A stretch of DNA of 64,000 nt from Anodontia alba (GCA_964016985.1 OZ024828.1:90492399-90556398), one strand, 5' to 3'. Positions 20,856-31,289 are shown, counted from the first letter of the stretch. Numbers and translations are program-made. Notes: generated by a model from the sequence alone, not told the origin.

Positions 20856-21060
20856 GCCTATTAGTCCCAGTACTTAAACTAGACATTTGTTGCTTTGTTT
20901 TAAAGAAAACGGGTGTACCACGACCTCAGTCTAAGTCATGCGCTGATCATGAAACCAAGGTCAAGGTCACAAAATTTCAACCAACCTTTCACACTGGCCC
21001 AGTGATGTATATGTGCAAGTGTGACCTGAACCCACCAATCGGTCCATGAGATGTGGCAAG

Positions 21061-21119
21061 TGCAAGCGTTTTCTTTTTCTTTTCTTTTTCTTTCTTTCTT
21101 TTTTTTTTTTTTTTTTTTT
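21061..21119. repeat. CT-rich and poly(T) tract
   Basis: TTTTCTTTTTCT units grade into a T run of about 21. Confidence 0.85.
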
Positions 21120-21462
21120 GTTAAAATCCGATTATGTTTGGCGTACCGTGACCTTGTTTCATAGGTGAAATAGTACTATGACCTTGTGTCACAGCTGAAA
21201 GGTCGCTAATATAGTTAGCTCCCTCACTGATGCAGTCAGTCCCCTCAGAGTCAGTCCCACTCCTGTAGATTCATGCGTGTCTCCTAATTCACTAATCTGG
21301 CTTTTGTAGTTCTTTCAAGAAATGAGCTAAGCCTGAAAATGCTAAATAAAGCCGACGATGGTCTACTTATGATGTGTTCACTTAACAATTTAATCCGAAC
21401 AGATTTCAGAAAAGAGGTTCCCTGCCGTTTGACTGACCAAGCTCGGTCTACCAAGAAGAAAC

Positions 21463-21568
21463 CCTGTCAGCATTCTACGTAAATCTATATCGGGCCGTCA
21501 TCGGCCCGTCAGGGTAGCTGACGGGCCGATGACGGCCCGATGTAGATTTACGTAGAATGCTAGCTGGG
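21463..21568. mobile_element. P-family palindromic MITE
   Basis: A ~100-bp near-perfect palindrome: GTCAGCATTCTACGTAAATC through CGGGCCGTCATCGGCCCGTC, mirrored to AGAATGCTAGCTGGG. It is identical by eye to 42753-42859 over its whole stem. Confidence 0.8.
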
Positions 21569-21704
21569 AAGTGTAAACCATGATACTGTGTTCGGCCAAC
21601 AGAATTAAACCCTGTCACCCCTGAAATTCTAAAATGGACTCTTCCATATTTGACTCTGGACAGAATTTCATTCAAAATTAAAAAAAAAAAAACTAGAATG
21701 GCCA

Positions 21705-21775
21705 ACAATGTAGATCGAGCTGAGACGGCACGTTGGATCGGTTTCATCTGGAGCTACACTATTTGCAAAAGCACC
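21705..21775. repeat. F-family hairpin, decayed
   Basis: GCCAACAATGTAGATCGAGC, TGAGACGGCACG and GGAGCTACACTATTTGCAAA. The right apical arm no longer pairs. Confidence 0.55.
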
Positions 21776-22268
21776 TTTTTTTTTTGCAAGGAATATTAAA
21801 ATAGCCGTATGGTATTTCTCGTGTGAAAGCGAGAGTGGGGAAAGAGAGTAAAGCAATACTTGTGGGTATGTACTACTGTCATTCAATAGTCTCGTCTCAC
21901 TATATAACGATAGTATTTTGTTGGGCGCCTGTGTGACTCAGATAATAACGTTTCCGCCTGTAGATAAGGTAACACGAAATGCCCAAATTATGGTGCGTCT
22001 AAACACCCCAATGCACCCAAAGACACTCATTGACAATCTACAATTCCACCGACTTCAATTATTCCAATAACTTAAGTTAGATAGAGATGAATGTCAAGGA
22101 GTGTACTTTTGTTTTAGCTCTTTAAAACCTCATGATATGCTACTGCGTTATCAAAGAGCGCAAAAAGATGACAGTCTATGCTTTTTTAAAAAGCTAACCT
22201 TGTTGAGACCTTAACCTACAGCCTATTTATAAATGAACCGCAACGTCAAGAAATGTATCTACAGATAC
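21776..22268. other. No gene recognised
   Basis: No exon or repeat identified apart from short AT-rich stretches. Confidence 0.45.
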
Positions 22269-22344
22269 GTGCGTCCAGCGAGGATTCTGATCAGCCTGCG
22301 CGAATGCATTCGCGCAGGCTGATCAGAATCCTCGCTGGACGCAC
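22269..22344. repeat. G-family: 76-bp perfect palindrome
   Basis: GTGCGTCCAGCGAGGATTCT to the exact complement, with an ATGCAT centre and no loop. This is the least decayed G copy in the window. Confidence 0.9.
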
Positions 22345-22375
22345 TTTGCGTAGCCAAAGATGCAAAGTTTCTTTA

Positions 22376-22450
22376 TGTGTACAACGAATGCTCTGATCGG
22401 ACTGCGCGAATGCACATGCTGATTTTGAGTCCCCGTTGGGCGCACATGCC
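22376..22450. repeat. G-family hairpin, decayed
   Basis: GTGTACAACGAATGCTCTGA pairs with TTTTGAGTCCCCGTTGGGCG. It lies only 31 bp after the perfect 76-bp copy. Confidence 0.6.
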
Positions 22451-22738
22451 AGAAGGTACGTTTCAATACGTTGCGGCTCAATTCTTTTCAAACAAAATTC
22501 CCAATTGTTTTATCTACATTGTATTGTTTCTTCAAACATGGTATCTCTTTCATATAAACGGTTCCAGGTAATTAGTATGATAAATGGCTACCTACATACT
22601 CCACCCTAGGTAATGAGATAATGGCAAACACGCTGTAGGTGTGTTTGTTTCGCTACTCTATTGTTTCTCCTCGGTTAATAACTTACCCATTGCAGCATAA
22701 TCAGCCCTATATTGTACTTGCCTCGTTACACCGTAGCT

Positions 22739-22864
22739 ATGGAAGCAGTGCTACAGCATATCTCGGACAAACTGGAAGAAATCCGACCTTTTTTCTTCCT
22801 CTCCACCGAAGGCGAAGAGATATGGTTACAGCGGCATGAGTCCGCCCGCCCTGAACGATACAAG
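22739..22864 (+). CDS. Candidate coding exon, unrecognised
   Basis: A possible exon that I do not recognise. It has an ATG in a good context (GCTATGG) and 42 codons of balanced composition. It starts MEAVLQHISDKLEEIRPFFF, an amphipathic stretch with heptad-like spacing, and is rich in charged residues (EGEEIW, RHESARPERYK). A plausible donor, AAG|GTGCAC, ends it at 22864. A polypyrimidine tract and CAG lie upstream (about 22665-22696), so it could be a second exon beginning at 22697 with the ATG internal. The segment is less AT-rich than its surroundings and is not seen elsewhere in the window. No neighbouring exon was identified, so chance is a real possibility. Confidence 0.25.
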
Positions 22865-22999
22865 GTGCACCTAGTGGAAAAGACGTATTGTGTTTACCCT
22901 AAGTATTCGGGCATAGACAGTGTAGAAACAGATTAGATGCCGCAAAAAGTTTGTAAATGAACCAGATTTTGTGACTATTCATTTGCTTTGTCGCACACC

Positions 23000-23067
23000 A
23001 ATCCCCTACTGAACAGGAGTTGATTCTGTAAGGAAAGAATTTGCTCCAAAGAGGGTGGGGTGTGGTG

Positions 23068-23101
<34 letters not shown>

Positions 23102-23190
23102 CCTTTTAGAGAAGACTCCTTTTCAGAACAGAGGCCAAGACAATCTGACAGATTTTCCGCCCCTAAAAATGTATAAATTCTCCTAAGCCA
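23000..23190. repeat. H-family element with poly(T) in apex
   Basis: AAGGAAAGAATTTGCTCCAA on the left and CCTTTTAGAGAAGACTCCTT on the right. The apex is replaced by GGGTGGGGTGTGGTGAGA plus a T run of 31 (23071-23101). CCCCTAAAAATGTATAAATT closes the right side. Confidence 0.65.
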
Positions 23191-23248
23191 TGATGCAGAA
23201 AAATGACAGCTTGACAAACCCTGGATTCTGTCTGTCCTTTGTGTTGAC

Positions 23249-23457
23249 TGACTGGCTCCAGTCTCCAGTGACTAAATATTTTTTATTTTTATAATCCTGT
23301 TTGATCCACTATAAAAACAAAATAATATCATGACTATAAAGGCTGGTCACTAGTGACCACCTTTAAAGTCATAATATTAGTTTGGCTTTATGCTAATGCA
23401 TTATCATATAGGATTATAAGAAAAAATATTTAGTCACTAAAGACTGTAGCCAGTCTA
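23249..23457. mobile_element. I-family MITE
   Basis: TGACTGGCTCCAGTCTCCAG and TGTAGCCAGTCTA ends. AATCCTGTTTGATCCACT is mirrored, and the centre is GGTCACTAGTGACC. Colinear with 44119-44328. Confidence 0.75.
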
Positions 23458-24262
23458 AAAAGAACCGGAATTGGGCGTCTTATTTCTTTTCTTTTTTATA
23501 TATATAAATAACAATAATTGATGTTTTATTTAAAGGCAAATTACATCGTTATCTTTATCAGATAAATGTTGAGTCTAGAATGACAGACGGCATGGCTACC
23601 ATTTATCTCAAATATGAACACGAAAAGAAACAGCCCTTACTTGAGATACAACGGGATCATATGCCCCGTTTATATGCATAAGTTTGCCCCTAGGGGCAAA
23701 TTTACCCCTAGGGGCAAATATACCCCTAGGGGTAAACTTGTCATGTGAACGCATTTGCCCCTAGGGGCAAAATTTACCCACGTGGGTAAATTGCCCCAGC
23801 TCAAGGGTAGGGGCAAATATATTTGCCCCTAGGGGTATTTTACCCCTAGGGGTATATTTCGTCATGTAAACGCAGTGTTTAATTTACCCATAGGGGTAAA
23901 TTTTGTAAATATGTTTGGAATGCCTCAAAATACATGTATACAATGTTTAATTTGCATAAATTTTATTTGTTTATTTACTTGATGTCTGCAAATATACTTG
24001 TACCTTCTCAGTCACAAATTTATGTTTGCAAGTTGTAGTCAGAAGTGAGTTATTTGACAAGAATACTATTATGCTAGTAGCAGTTAGGATACTGATTCAA
24101 AGCAAATATGATGTATAGTTATTATGGTGCTGATCAAGTAGCACACTTTTGTGCTGATCTATAATTAAATAGTTAATGTCATCAAGGAAGTTTTCACAGT
24201 ATTTTTAACCAATTTGATGACTAAAATTAATTCTCATTTCTTAACGCTTATCGTTCCCATTT

Positions 24263-24469
24263 CTTAACGCTTACCGCTGAGGGTAAAATTTTTAGCAGAC
24301 AACAACTTGAAATATTTCCTTATTATTCCCAGAAAATAGGCTTTGACATTTAAAAAAAAATGGTGCCATCCCTTTATTTTCTGAGGAAAAAAAAAAACAA
24401 AAAACACAGAAATACTACCAATTTGGCATCTGTTAATTTCGCCCTGAGAACCAGAGTGGTAAAGGTTAA
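24263..24469. mobile_element. D-family MITE, TTAA at both ends
   Basis: TTAACGCTTACCGCTGAGGG to CCAGAGTGGTAAAGG-TTAA. The centre has lost its stem to A-rich expansions. Confidence 0.65.
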
Positions 24470-24499
24470 TGACTAAACAAAAATTACCAGGGGATATAA

Positions 24500-24565
24500 A
24501 AATGGTACCAGATCAGACTGTTTATCTGTTCAACAATCTCCGCACAGTCTGATTATGGTCTAAGG
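24500..24565. repeat. G/F-type remnant
   Basis: ACCAGATCAGACTGTTTATC pairs with CGCACAGTCTGATTATGGTC. Confidence 0.45.
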
Positions 24566-25027
24566 TACTCACACACATGACATTTCAACAGTTTAATATG
24601 TGACAATCACTTGAGTACAGCCATCTGCAAACACACTAAATACTAACAAAGGGGTTTGCAATGATCATGGACAGTCATTACCGATGAACAATTAGTTTAT
24701 CTTTATATGTAGAATCCCATCGGTAAATAGGAAATACCCTGACCAGACTGTGCAGATCTATGTCACCAGAATTGAGTTCCCTGGTATTCCCAGTTTCAGG
24801 TCCTATGCCAACATTCAACATTTTCATATAGCCTAACCTGAATTATAAAAAAGCAATGTCAAATAATTAATTTTTATGTATTATTATTATTATCACTTTT
24901 CTTGATTATTACCAGTTAGTTCCGTTCATTAATGCTTGTTTCATGTCTGGGTCACATAGCTGATGCGTGAAAAAAAATAAGTACCATCTGCTTACACATC
25001 TGGTCATAATCAGGGTCTATACTGTGA

Positions 25028-25090
25028 CAAAAGCTACAGGACACCTTCGCCTCACCGAAACCACCGGCCGCCCCCCCCCCCCCTCCCCTC
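25028..25090 (-). repeat. S2-like SINE head and C-rich tract
   Basis: GACACCTTCGCCTCACCGAA and ACCACC resemble the outer head of the S2 copies at 18.4 and 60.2 kb. A C run of about 13 follows. Confidence 0.45.
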
Positions 25091-25317
25091 AATACATGTC
25101 AGTATGGTGGCATAATTGCTTTGTTTACAGCAGAATATTATAGATCCTGTCCAAACTTTGGTGGGGCTATACTGTCTTGCTCCTGTGGAATATTAGCTAA
25201 ACATTTTGGAATACAGCAGTAAAATCGGGAACATTATATTACTGACCACCAAATATACTTTTTTTTTCACCAAAAACTCTTTCCCTACTTCTTGTATCTG
25301 AAGCTTGATAATGCAGA

Positions 25318-25512
25318 TTAACGCTAAGCACCTGGGTAAAATGTCCACCAGATGACATTTTGAAATATTTTTGTTATTTTTCTCAGGATACAGGATTTGA
25401 TATCTTATGCAGATTGTCATCAATGGAGACAATTTGCATGAAATGTCAAATCAAGATCTCTGGAAAAATAAGAAAAATAACATCAGTTTGTCATCTGTTA
25501 AATATTCTCAGG
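25318..25512. mobile_element. D-family MITE
   Basis: TTAACGCTAAGCACCTGGGT at the left. The arms contain CCAGATGACATTTTGAAATA and TTTGTCATCTGTTAAATATT. The apex is GTCATCAATGGAGAC. The right TTAA is lost. Confidence 0.65.
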
Positions 25513-25747
25513 TGAAAGAAACAGTGCTGCTATTATAGATAAGCTTTTAAATAAAAAGAAAACAATCATTTGCCCCTTCTTCCTAAAACACATATAAACG
25601 CAACCATTTACCCATAGGGGTATTTAACAAGGTGGGGCAAATATTTACCCATAGGGGTAAATTTACCCCTAGGGGTAAACTTAATGCATATAAACGGGGC
25701 TATAGTTTAGTATAGTACAGATTCTAAAAAAGTGACTGAACAAAGCT

Positions 25748-26014
25748 CATCACGAAAATTTACCTATATAATGTAGACCCCCTTGAACCCCACCTTTATA
25801 TAGTCTAGGGGTATACATTATTTTTCTTATTTCTGCTCAAAAACATAGATTGTGGGTACTCTTTAGAACCGCCTCGCCAAGGCGGTTCTAACGAGTACCC
25901 ACAATCTATGTTTTGAGCAGAAACATGAAAAATATCAGAGTTTTTCTATCTGAAAATTTTCAGTTTTTGAAGGTGAAATTTTCTATATATTTGAATAGGC
26001 GTGTTTTCGTAATG
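25748..26014 (+). mobile_element. A-family MITE (copy 5)
   Basis: CATCACGAAAATTTACCTAT to GGCGTGTTTTCGTAATG. The core is GAACCGCCTCGCC / AAGGCGGTTC. The left arm has lost part of the AAACTGGGGTTTAC block. Confidence 0.85.
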
Positions 26015-26027
26015 TGAATTGTTAAGT

Positions 26028-26215
26028 TTTCTGTGCCAGACAAGTTTCGGCCAATTAGCCCTCATTAGTGATCCTCGTGTAATTTTTAAAAAAATCTAGG
26101 AATGGGCGCAACGAATACAAAGCAGCAAAAATATGAACTACACTTTAGTGAAGTAGAGAGCGACGTTCTACGGCCTCCACGCGGCACTAACACCAACTGT
26201 AGGTTTTGAAAGGAA
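26028..26215. repeat. O-family repeat (empty-site copy)
   Basis: GGCCAATTAGCCCTCATTAG, ACTACACTTTAGTGAAG and GGCACTAACACCAACTGT match 43982-44385, where an I-family element is inserted. Confidence 0.55.
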
Positions 26216-26333
26216 TAAAAATCTTCCTTGTCGAACTCACAGCCTTGCCAAAGTCCAATGGCCTCTGACACACCTTAAAGTGGTCCGCCTCTGACTTATT
26301 TTTTGAGGACTGAATAGACCATTTAAATGGCAA

Positions 26334-26405
26334 TTGGCAAACAGTGTAGACCAGATGAGACGCCGCAGAACGCGGCGTCTGATCAGGGTCTCCACTGTTT
26401 GCAAA
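26334..26405. repeat. F-family hairpin
   Basis: TTGGCAAACAGTGTAGACCA with GGGTCTCCACTGTTTGCAAA. The apex GACGCCGCAGAACGCGGCGT is perfect. Confidence 0.8.
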
Positions 26406-26596
26406 TAGTTTAGTCATTTTTCTCTAGGAATATCTAAATTTCATAGCCTGACATACATTAAATTGGAATTGGACGCTTCAAATATAGTAGGGGCTCTATT
26501 CAGTATAAAATGGGTTAAAAGCCCTAAGGGGTATAGAGCCTTGAGATTCTCCGCCATACTGTACAAGTGAGACAACTTTTGTGTCTTCTTATTCAC

Positions 26597-26800
26597 TTTC
26601 CTGCACAACAAGTGCCTTCTGAAAAGGGATTTGTGCTAAAAGGAAAGAAGTGCTCTACTCTAAAAGGAAAGAAGGGATCTACTCTAAAAGGAAAGAAAGT
26701 ATCTACTCTAAAAGAAAAGAAGGGTCCTTTTAGGGTAGACCCTATTTCAGAAGGGAGGTAAAAATTCTGACAGCGTTGCCTCCCCTGAAAGTATGTCCAT
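26597..26800. repeat. H-family element with one-arm expansion
   Basis: The left arm contains four tandem ~22-bp units (CTACTCTAAAAGGAAAGAA, 26630-26722). Only one complementary CCTTTTAGGGTAGACCC lies on the right. CCTCCCCTGAAAGTATGTCC closes it. Confidence 0.7.
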
Positions 26801-26842
26801 TACCCATATGCTTTAGCACTCTATAGGCTATATCGTCAGATA

Positions 26843-26844
<2 letters not shown>

Positions 26845-26926
<82 letters not shown>
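26845..26926. repeat. (GT)n microsatellite
   Basis: About 41 perfect GT units. Confidence 0.95.
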
Positions 26927-26927
<1 letters not shown>

Positions 26928-26994
26928 TTTTTCAGTGCTTTCAAAAAAGTTACCGTTTGTCGAAATCTTCTATGCATCCAGCGATTTTGGAAGG

Positions 26995-27065
26995 GGCAGA
27001 GTAAAGTTCCTGAATAGACGGCGTTAATGCGCAGGCTGATGTGGGTCTGACCTGTCCATATATGC
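26995..27065. repeat. G-family remnant
   Basis: AATGCGCAGGCTGATGTGGG and GACCTGTCCATATATGC form the right arm. The left arm is eroded. Confidence 0.4.
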
Positions 27066-27184
27066 ACAGTTTTCTTATGGCTTCTGCTTATTTCATGAGT
27101 ATACGTTTGGTAACAATAAACAAATGCTCCTTTCTAAAAGAAACAGTAACCAATTAATGACTAGCGTACCAGAAATGGAACCTA

Positions 27185-27285
27185 TACAAACAGTGAAGAC
27201 CGTGATCAGGCGCTGCGTTCTGCGGCGCCTGAACAGGGACTGCAGAACGCAGCGCCTGATCAGGGACAGCATTGTTTACATAAAA
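27185..27285. repeat. F hairpin with duplicated inner stem
   Basis: The segment GATCAGGCGCTGCGTTCTGC, its mirror GGCGCCTGAACAGGG and then GCAGAACGCAGCGCCTGATC give three successive inverted blocks between AACAGTGAAGACC and GGACAGCATTGTT. Confidence 0.7.
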
Positions 27286-27512
27286 CATAAGGATTTCTGT
27301 AAAAGAAGTGATACAAATACATTAAACACAGTCCCCCTTATATTGAGAATGGGCCTGTACAAAGGATGAAGTAGAAGATTCCACTGTGCATTAATGGGTT
27401 AAAATATACAAGGGCTAAGCTGTCGTCTCCATCCCTGCAACGCCATGTCTCCAGCAAACAAGTATGACTGTTCTCAGGGGCGTACTTACTCTAAGTATTC
27501 GGAATACAGACC

Positions 27513-27585
27513 TGCGCAAACAGCACAGACCCAGATCAGACGCCGCAGAACGCGGCGTCTGATCAGGGCCTTCACTGTTTGCCAC
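27513..27585. repeat. F-family hairpin
   Basis: GCGCAAACAGCACAGACCCA with AGGGCCTTCACTGTTTGCC. The right base reads GGGCCTTCAC, the G-family sequence, so this copy mixes F and G bases. Confidence 0.75.
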
Positions 27586-27599
27586 ACAAATATACTTTT

Positions 27600-27840
27600 A
27601 CACAAATTTACTTTCGTGGAGATTGATCATGAAATATTTTCTACGGTCATTCTCTTCCTTCCGCTGATTCAAGAAGGGCAGTTGTCAGTTTCTGACGAAA
27701 GAATGTGCACAATACTGGTTAACCGCTTAGAGGACTAAGCCTGCCCAGTAAACGTGTGGTTAGGTAAACTGTCCGCGCTCGACATGACCCCATCGGGTTG
27801 ACTGAGCCGTAAAACCTCAACACAAACAAACAAACAGGTA
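27600..27840 (+). mobile_element. S1 SINE
   Basis: Body from GGAGATTGATCATGAAATAT through GAATGTGCACAATACTGGTT, CTAAGCCTGCCCAGTAAACG and CGCTCGACATGACCCCATCG, ending in CAACACAAACAAACAAACAG. The tRNA-like head seen at 7.3 kb is missing. Confidence 0.75.
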
Positions 27841-28062
27841 GTAAAATGGGACTTGTTGAAGAGAAATATAAGAAAAAGAGTATGGGGTGTGAATATTTTA
27901 TATGGTAAATATGCTATCCCAACTTTATTAAAATTATCCAAAATCTTGAAATTTGTGTCAAATGGGGATTCAACTGAAACCTCCCCCCCCCCCCCCCCGC
28001 CCACCGCCACCACCCCCTCTGAATCAGCCCCTGGTGCTGCAGCCCTTCTAAATAGTGTATGA

Positions 28063-28450
28063 CAAGGACTGTTTCAGCTCCTACCAGTTGGTGTTTTATT
28101 TATTTATTTATTTTTTTATATTACGCATTTATATAATTATCAATTTTATTTTATTTTCATCATATATGCTGTTGTTGGTTAACGTAATTATCTAAATTAT
28201 CTATGTAAGGCCTTCCGCACGCATCACCTACTACGGGATCCGGGTTAAATCACCTATGCTCTAACTAACTCATGATAAACTGATCATATGTACATTTTAC
28301 AAGGATTTTGGCAAAATTTCTGCGATTTTTTTTTCGGATGATTTCAGCACATATATATACAAGTGAGAATCTGACGCTGGAAAAGAAAAGAAAACAACCT
28401 AAAGATGCATCTCATCACAGAACATTCCATTAGACCACACCGGAAATGCG
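28063..28450. other. No gene recognised
   Basis: AT-rich stretch after a C-rich tract (27979-28016). It includes TTTATTTATTTATTTA (28095-28113). No exon is seen. Confidence 0.45.
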
Positions 28451-28454
28451 AACG

Positions 28455-28600
28455 CGCACGCCCCCTGGCTAATCCGCGCTGGTGGACAAGGCCTTTGGCG
28501 TCCGCTAATATAGATTATGGAAAGTTAAAATGCTGCATATTCTAACAGCAAAGACCCTGAGTAAGATGCGCGGATGCACATAAGGCAGAGAACATGTTTT
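28455..28600. repeat. Two G-family remnants
   Basis: GCTAATCCGCGCTGGTGGAC with AAGGCCTTTGGCGTCCGC, and ACAGCAAAGACCCTGAGTAA with GCGCGGATGCAC. Both are incomplete. Confidence 0.4.
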
Positions 28601-28647
28601 CCCGTGGAGCGGCGTATCTAACGATGGTTCCGTCTCTGGTAATGTCA

Positions 28648-28855
28648 TTAACACTTAGCATGCTGGGTAAAACATTTCAGCAGACGACATTTTAAAATAT
28701 TTTCTTATGTTCACAGAAAACAGGCTTTCACATCTGATGCCAACTGTCTCCTAAGGAGACAACTGGCATCAGATGTCAAAACTGCTTTCTGGGAAAAATA
28801 AGAAAAATATCAATATGTCGTCTGCTGAATTTGCCCATAGAGTGATTAACGTTAA
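28648..28855. mobile_element. D-family MITE, TTAA at both ends
   Basis: TTAACACTTAGCATGCTGGG to GCCCATAGAGTGATTAACG-TTAA. The apex is a clean stem: CATCTGATGCCAACTGTCTC with its mirror around CTAAGG. Confidence 0.8.
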
Positions 28856-29071
28856 TTTCCTCCAGCAACACCGACCTTGAGTAACTACTTGTTGTATATT
28901 TGCCAAGATTCGTGGTAAATGTGTTTAATATATACATATACCCATCTTAACACATTGTTCCATTACCCAGTATGACAATTTGCAGGAAAATTACTTAAAA
29001 AAAACTACCCAGTTTGGAGATATGATATCCTCATCTTTCAACAAGTACACCCTTCGACTGATACCCAGAAA

Positions 29072-29346
29072 CATCACGAAAACGCGCCTATTCAAATATA
29101 TTGAAAATTTCACCACCAAAGACTGGAAGTTTTCAAATAAAAATTCTGATAATATTCACATTTCTGCTAAAAACATAGATTGTGTACTCGTTAGAACCGC
29201 CTCGCCGAGGCGGTTCTAACGAGTACCCACAATCTATGTTTTGAGCAGAAATAAGAAAAATAATGTGTACCTCTGAAAACCCTAGTTTTACTATATAAAA
29301 GTGGGGTTTAAGGGGGTCAAATTTATATAGATATGTTTTCGTGATG
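29072..29346 (-). mobile_element. A-family MITE (copy 6)
   Basis: CATCACGAAAACGCGCCTAT to GATATGTTTTCGTGATG. The core is nearly perfect except that TGTGTACTCG has lost a GG present on the other arm. Confidence 0.85.
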
Positions 29347-29462
29347 GTATTTCAACTCTTCCCCCCTAGTTCCGATCAAGGAGACTATACAGACTTGGTA
29401 TGCATGCATTTTACGTCATTTTAAAGGGATACCGGCGCTTTCGTGACTTCCTGTTTACCTTT

Positions 29463-29605
29463 CTGCACACCAAGCCCCTTCTGAAACGGGAACTACTTGA
29501 AAGAAAAGAATTTGCACCCGTGGGGAGCTGTCTTTCCTTTTAGAGTAGACCCTTTTTATGGATAAACAATTCTAACGGGGTTGCCTCCCGCTGAAAGTGT
29601 ATCAG
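29463..29605. repeat. H-family element, decayed
   Basis: GCCCCTTCTGAAACGGGAAC, GAAAGAAAAGAATTTGCACC and TTTCCTTTTAGAGTAGACCC. CCGCTGAAAGTGTATCAGTC closes it. Confidence 0.6.
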
Positions 29606-29687
29606 TCCTCATTAAAAGTGAAAGCGTTACTCTTGAAGAAACCTTTGACCTTCAACGTGAAAAAAGTAACTTTGGACGTAATCCCAG

Positions 29688-29760
29688 TGAAGACTCGGAC
29701 CAGTCTCCGCATACACACAATCTGATCAGCGTTTTCCCTGCCCACTCTTTGGATAGCCAA
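29688..29760. repeat. G-family remnant
   Basis: GTGAAGACTCGGACCAGTCT with AATCTGATCAGCGTTTTCCC. It includes a CTCCGCATACACAC apex. Confidence 0.45.
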
Positions 29761-29798
29761 GGATATAAGCGTGTTTTTTTTTTGTTTGTTTTTTTTTG

Positions 29799-29799
<1 letters not shown>

Positions 29800-29840
<41 letters not shown>
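29800..29840. repeat. (GT)n microsatellite
   Basis: About 20 GT units inside a T-rich tract (29773-29865). Confidence 0.95.
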
Positions 29841-29843
<3 letters not shown>

Positions 29844-29891
29844 AATTTTTAATTTTTTTTTTTTTCAGACACAGCGAACACTGATCAAACT

Positions 29892-30172
29892 CATTACGAA
29901 AACACGCCTATTCAAATATATAGAAAATTTCACCTCCAAAAACTGAAAATTTTCAGATAAAAAAATCTCTGATATTTTTCATATTTCTGCTCAAAACATA
30001 TATTGTGGGTAGTCGTTAGAACCGCCTCGCCGAGGTGGTTCTAACGAGTACCCGCAATCTATGTTTTGAGCAAAAATAAGAAAAATAATGTATACCCCAT
30101 GTAAACCCCAGTTTTCCTATATAAAAATGCGGTTTAAGGGGGTCAAAATTATATAGGCATGTTTTTGTGATG
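29892..30172 (-). mobile_element. A-family MITE (copy 7)
   Basis: CATTACGAAAACACGCCTAT to GGCATGTTTTTGTGATG. Core apex CGCCTCGCCGAGGTGG. Confidence 0.85.
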
Positions 30173-30281
30173 TGTGGATGCAACCGACTGACTTCCCCCT
30201 ATGCAAGCCGTACATGTCCAAAGATACATTTTCCCGCGTCGAGACTAAATGTTGCTGTATCATCAACTCGGTACTTTATTC

Positions 30282-30582
30282 TTTAAAGACAATTTGAAAG
30301 AAATGTCAAGCCCTATTTTCTATAAAACCATATAGGAAAAATATAATTAAGGTGTCGTCTGCTAATATAGCTTACCGGATGCTTTCGGGCAACATATCAA
30401 AGGTTAACCTTTACCACCATTTGGCAAACTCAGCAGACGAAAAATTGATGGTATTTTTTCTCCAAGAAAACAGACTTTGGCATTTCATGAAAGAGACACT
30501 TTGCATGGTACGTCAAAGCTTATTTTCTCAAAAAAATCAAAATGTCGTCTGCTGAAATTTTACTCAGCATGCTAAGCGTTAA
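30282..30582. mobile_element. D-family: right half, then a full copy
   Basis: A right half (GACAATTTGAAAGAAATGTC, GTGTCGTCTGCTAATATAGC) precedes a full copy at 30404-30582. The full copy begins TTAACCTTTACCACCATTTG and ends AGCATGCTAAGCG-TTAA. Confidence 0.65.
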
Positions 30583-31058
30583 TTAGATATGACATTAGTT
30601 ATTATTATATTATCCAATTTTTTTACACATTTTCTTGTCGAAACCCAAGAGCAATCATATCAAATCATGCTCTCATGTGTGATATACGACCGATACACGT
30701 TGATAAACCGATTAGCTTATCGATTAGTGTTAAATCGAATTACATACATACAAATTAGAAAGAAATCGATCCAGCAACCATCTGACGACCAAAGGTTCTT
30801 GATAATGCGACAGCTTTAATTATTTGAAAGTTGCTTTGATTGCAAATTTTATAGTTACATGTATTCAGATGTTGTTCAGAAATCGATACCTAAATGTACA
30901 AGCGATAAAAATCAAGAGTGTGACAGATATGTACAACAGTAAATGACTCAAGGTGTACACGTGGTTGCCAACTTGCATTCTATCGAGACGTCCTTCCATA
31001 AACCCGAAAATGGTACTGACAACGGTACTGAGGATCAGTAATTTTCCGACAACATTAC
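30583..31058. other. No gene recognised
   Basis: AT-rich. The open frames on both strands show no recognisable motif. Confidence 0.4.
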
Positions 31059-31248
31059 CATGGCTACAGATAAGAGGGGGTATCCACATGATATTTTTCT
31101 TATTTCTCGACGAAAACATATGTTGTGGGTACTCATTAGAAGCGCCTCAGGGAGGCGCTTCTAATGCGTATCCACGACATATGTTGGTGCAGAAATTAGA
31201 AAACATCCATACATTTTGGTTTAAAAGCGCCTTATCTGGAGCTGTGAA
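31059..31248. mobile_element. B-family MITE
   Basis: CATGGCTACAGATAAGAGGG to GCGCCTTATCTGGAGCTGTG. The core is GTGGGTACTCATTAGAAGCG, with the right arm slightly decayed (AATGCGTATCCACGAC). Confidence 0.75.
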
Positions 31249-31289
31249 CACTGATGGACAATTATTTTTAGGGGAAAGATATATATCAA

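Larger units (their letters stand above)
23663..25700. mobile_element. 2.04-kb TIR element with CCCCTAGGGG arrays
   Basis: The two ends (23663-23720 and 25642-25700) are inverted copies of about 58 bp, starting GCCCCGTTTATATGCAT and running into two CCCCTAGGGG-type palindromes each. Left subterminal DNA to 23900 holds six perfect CCCCTAGGGG decamers plus an ACCCACGTGGGT. It also carries CATGTGAACGCA / CATGTAAACGCA, repeated as ATATAAACGCA near the right end. TA lies next to both ends. No transposase frame is visible, so it looks non-autonomous. The interior carries D elements, a SINE-head fragment and a G-type remnant, showing age or a composite origin. Confidence 0.65.

Noticed and set aside
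26828..27067. Open frame with an HTHTHT run
   Set aside because: Translation of a (GT)n microsatellite; similar frames at 29581-29946, 42310-42504 and 42402-42611 have the same cause.
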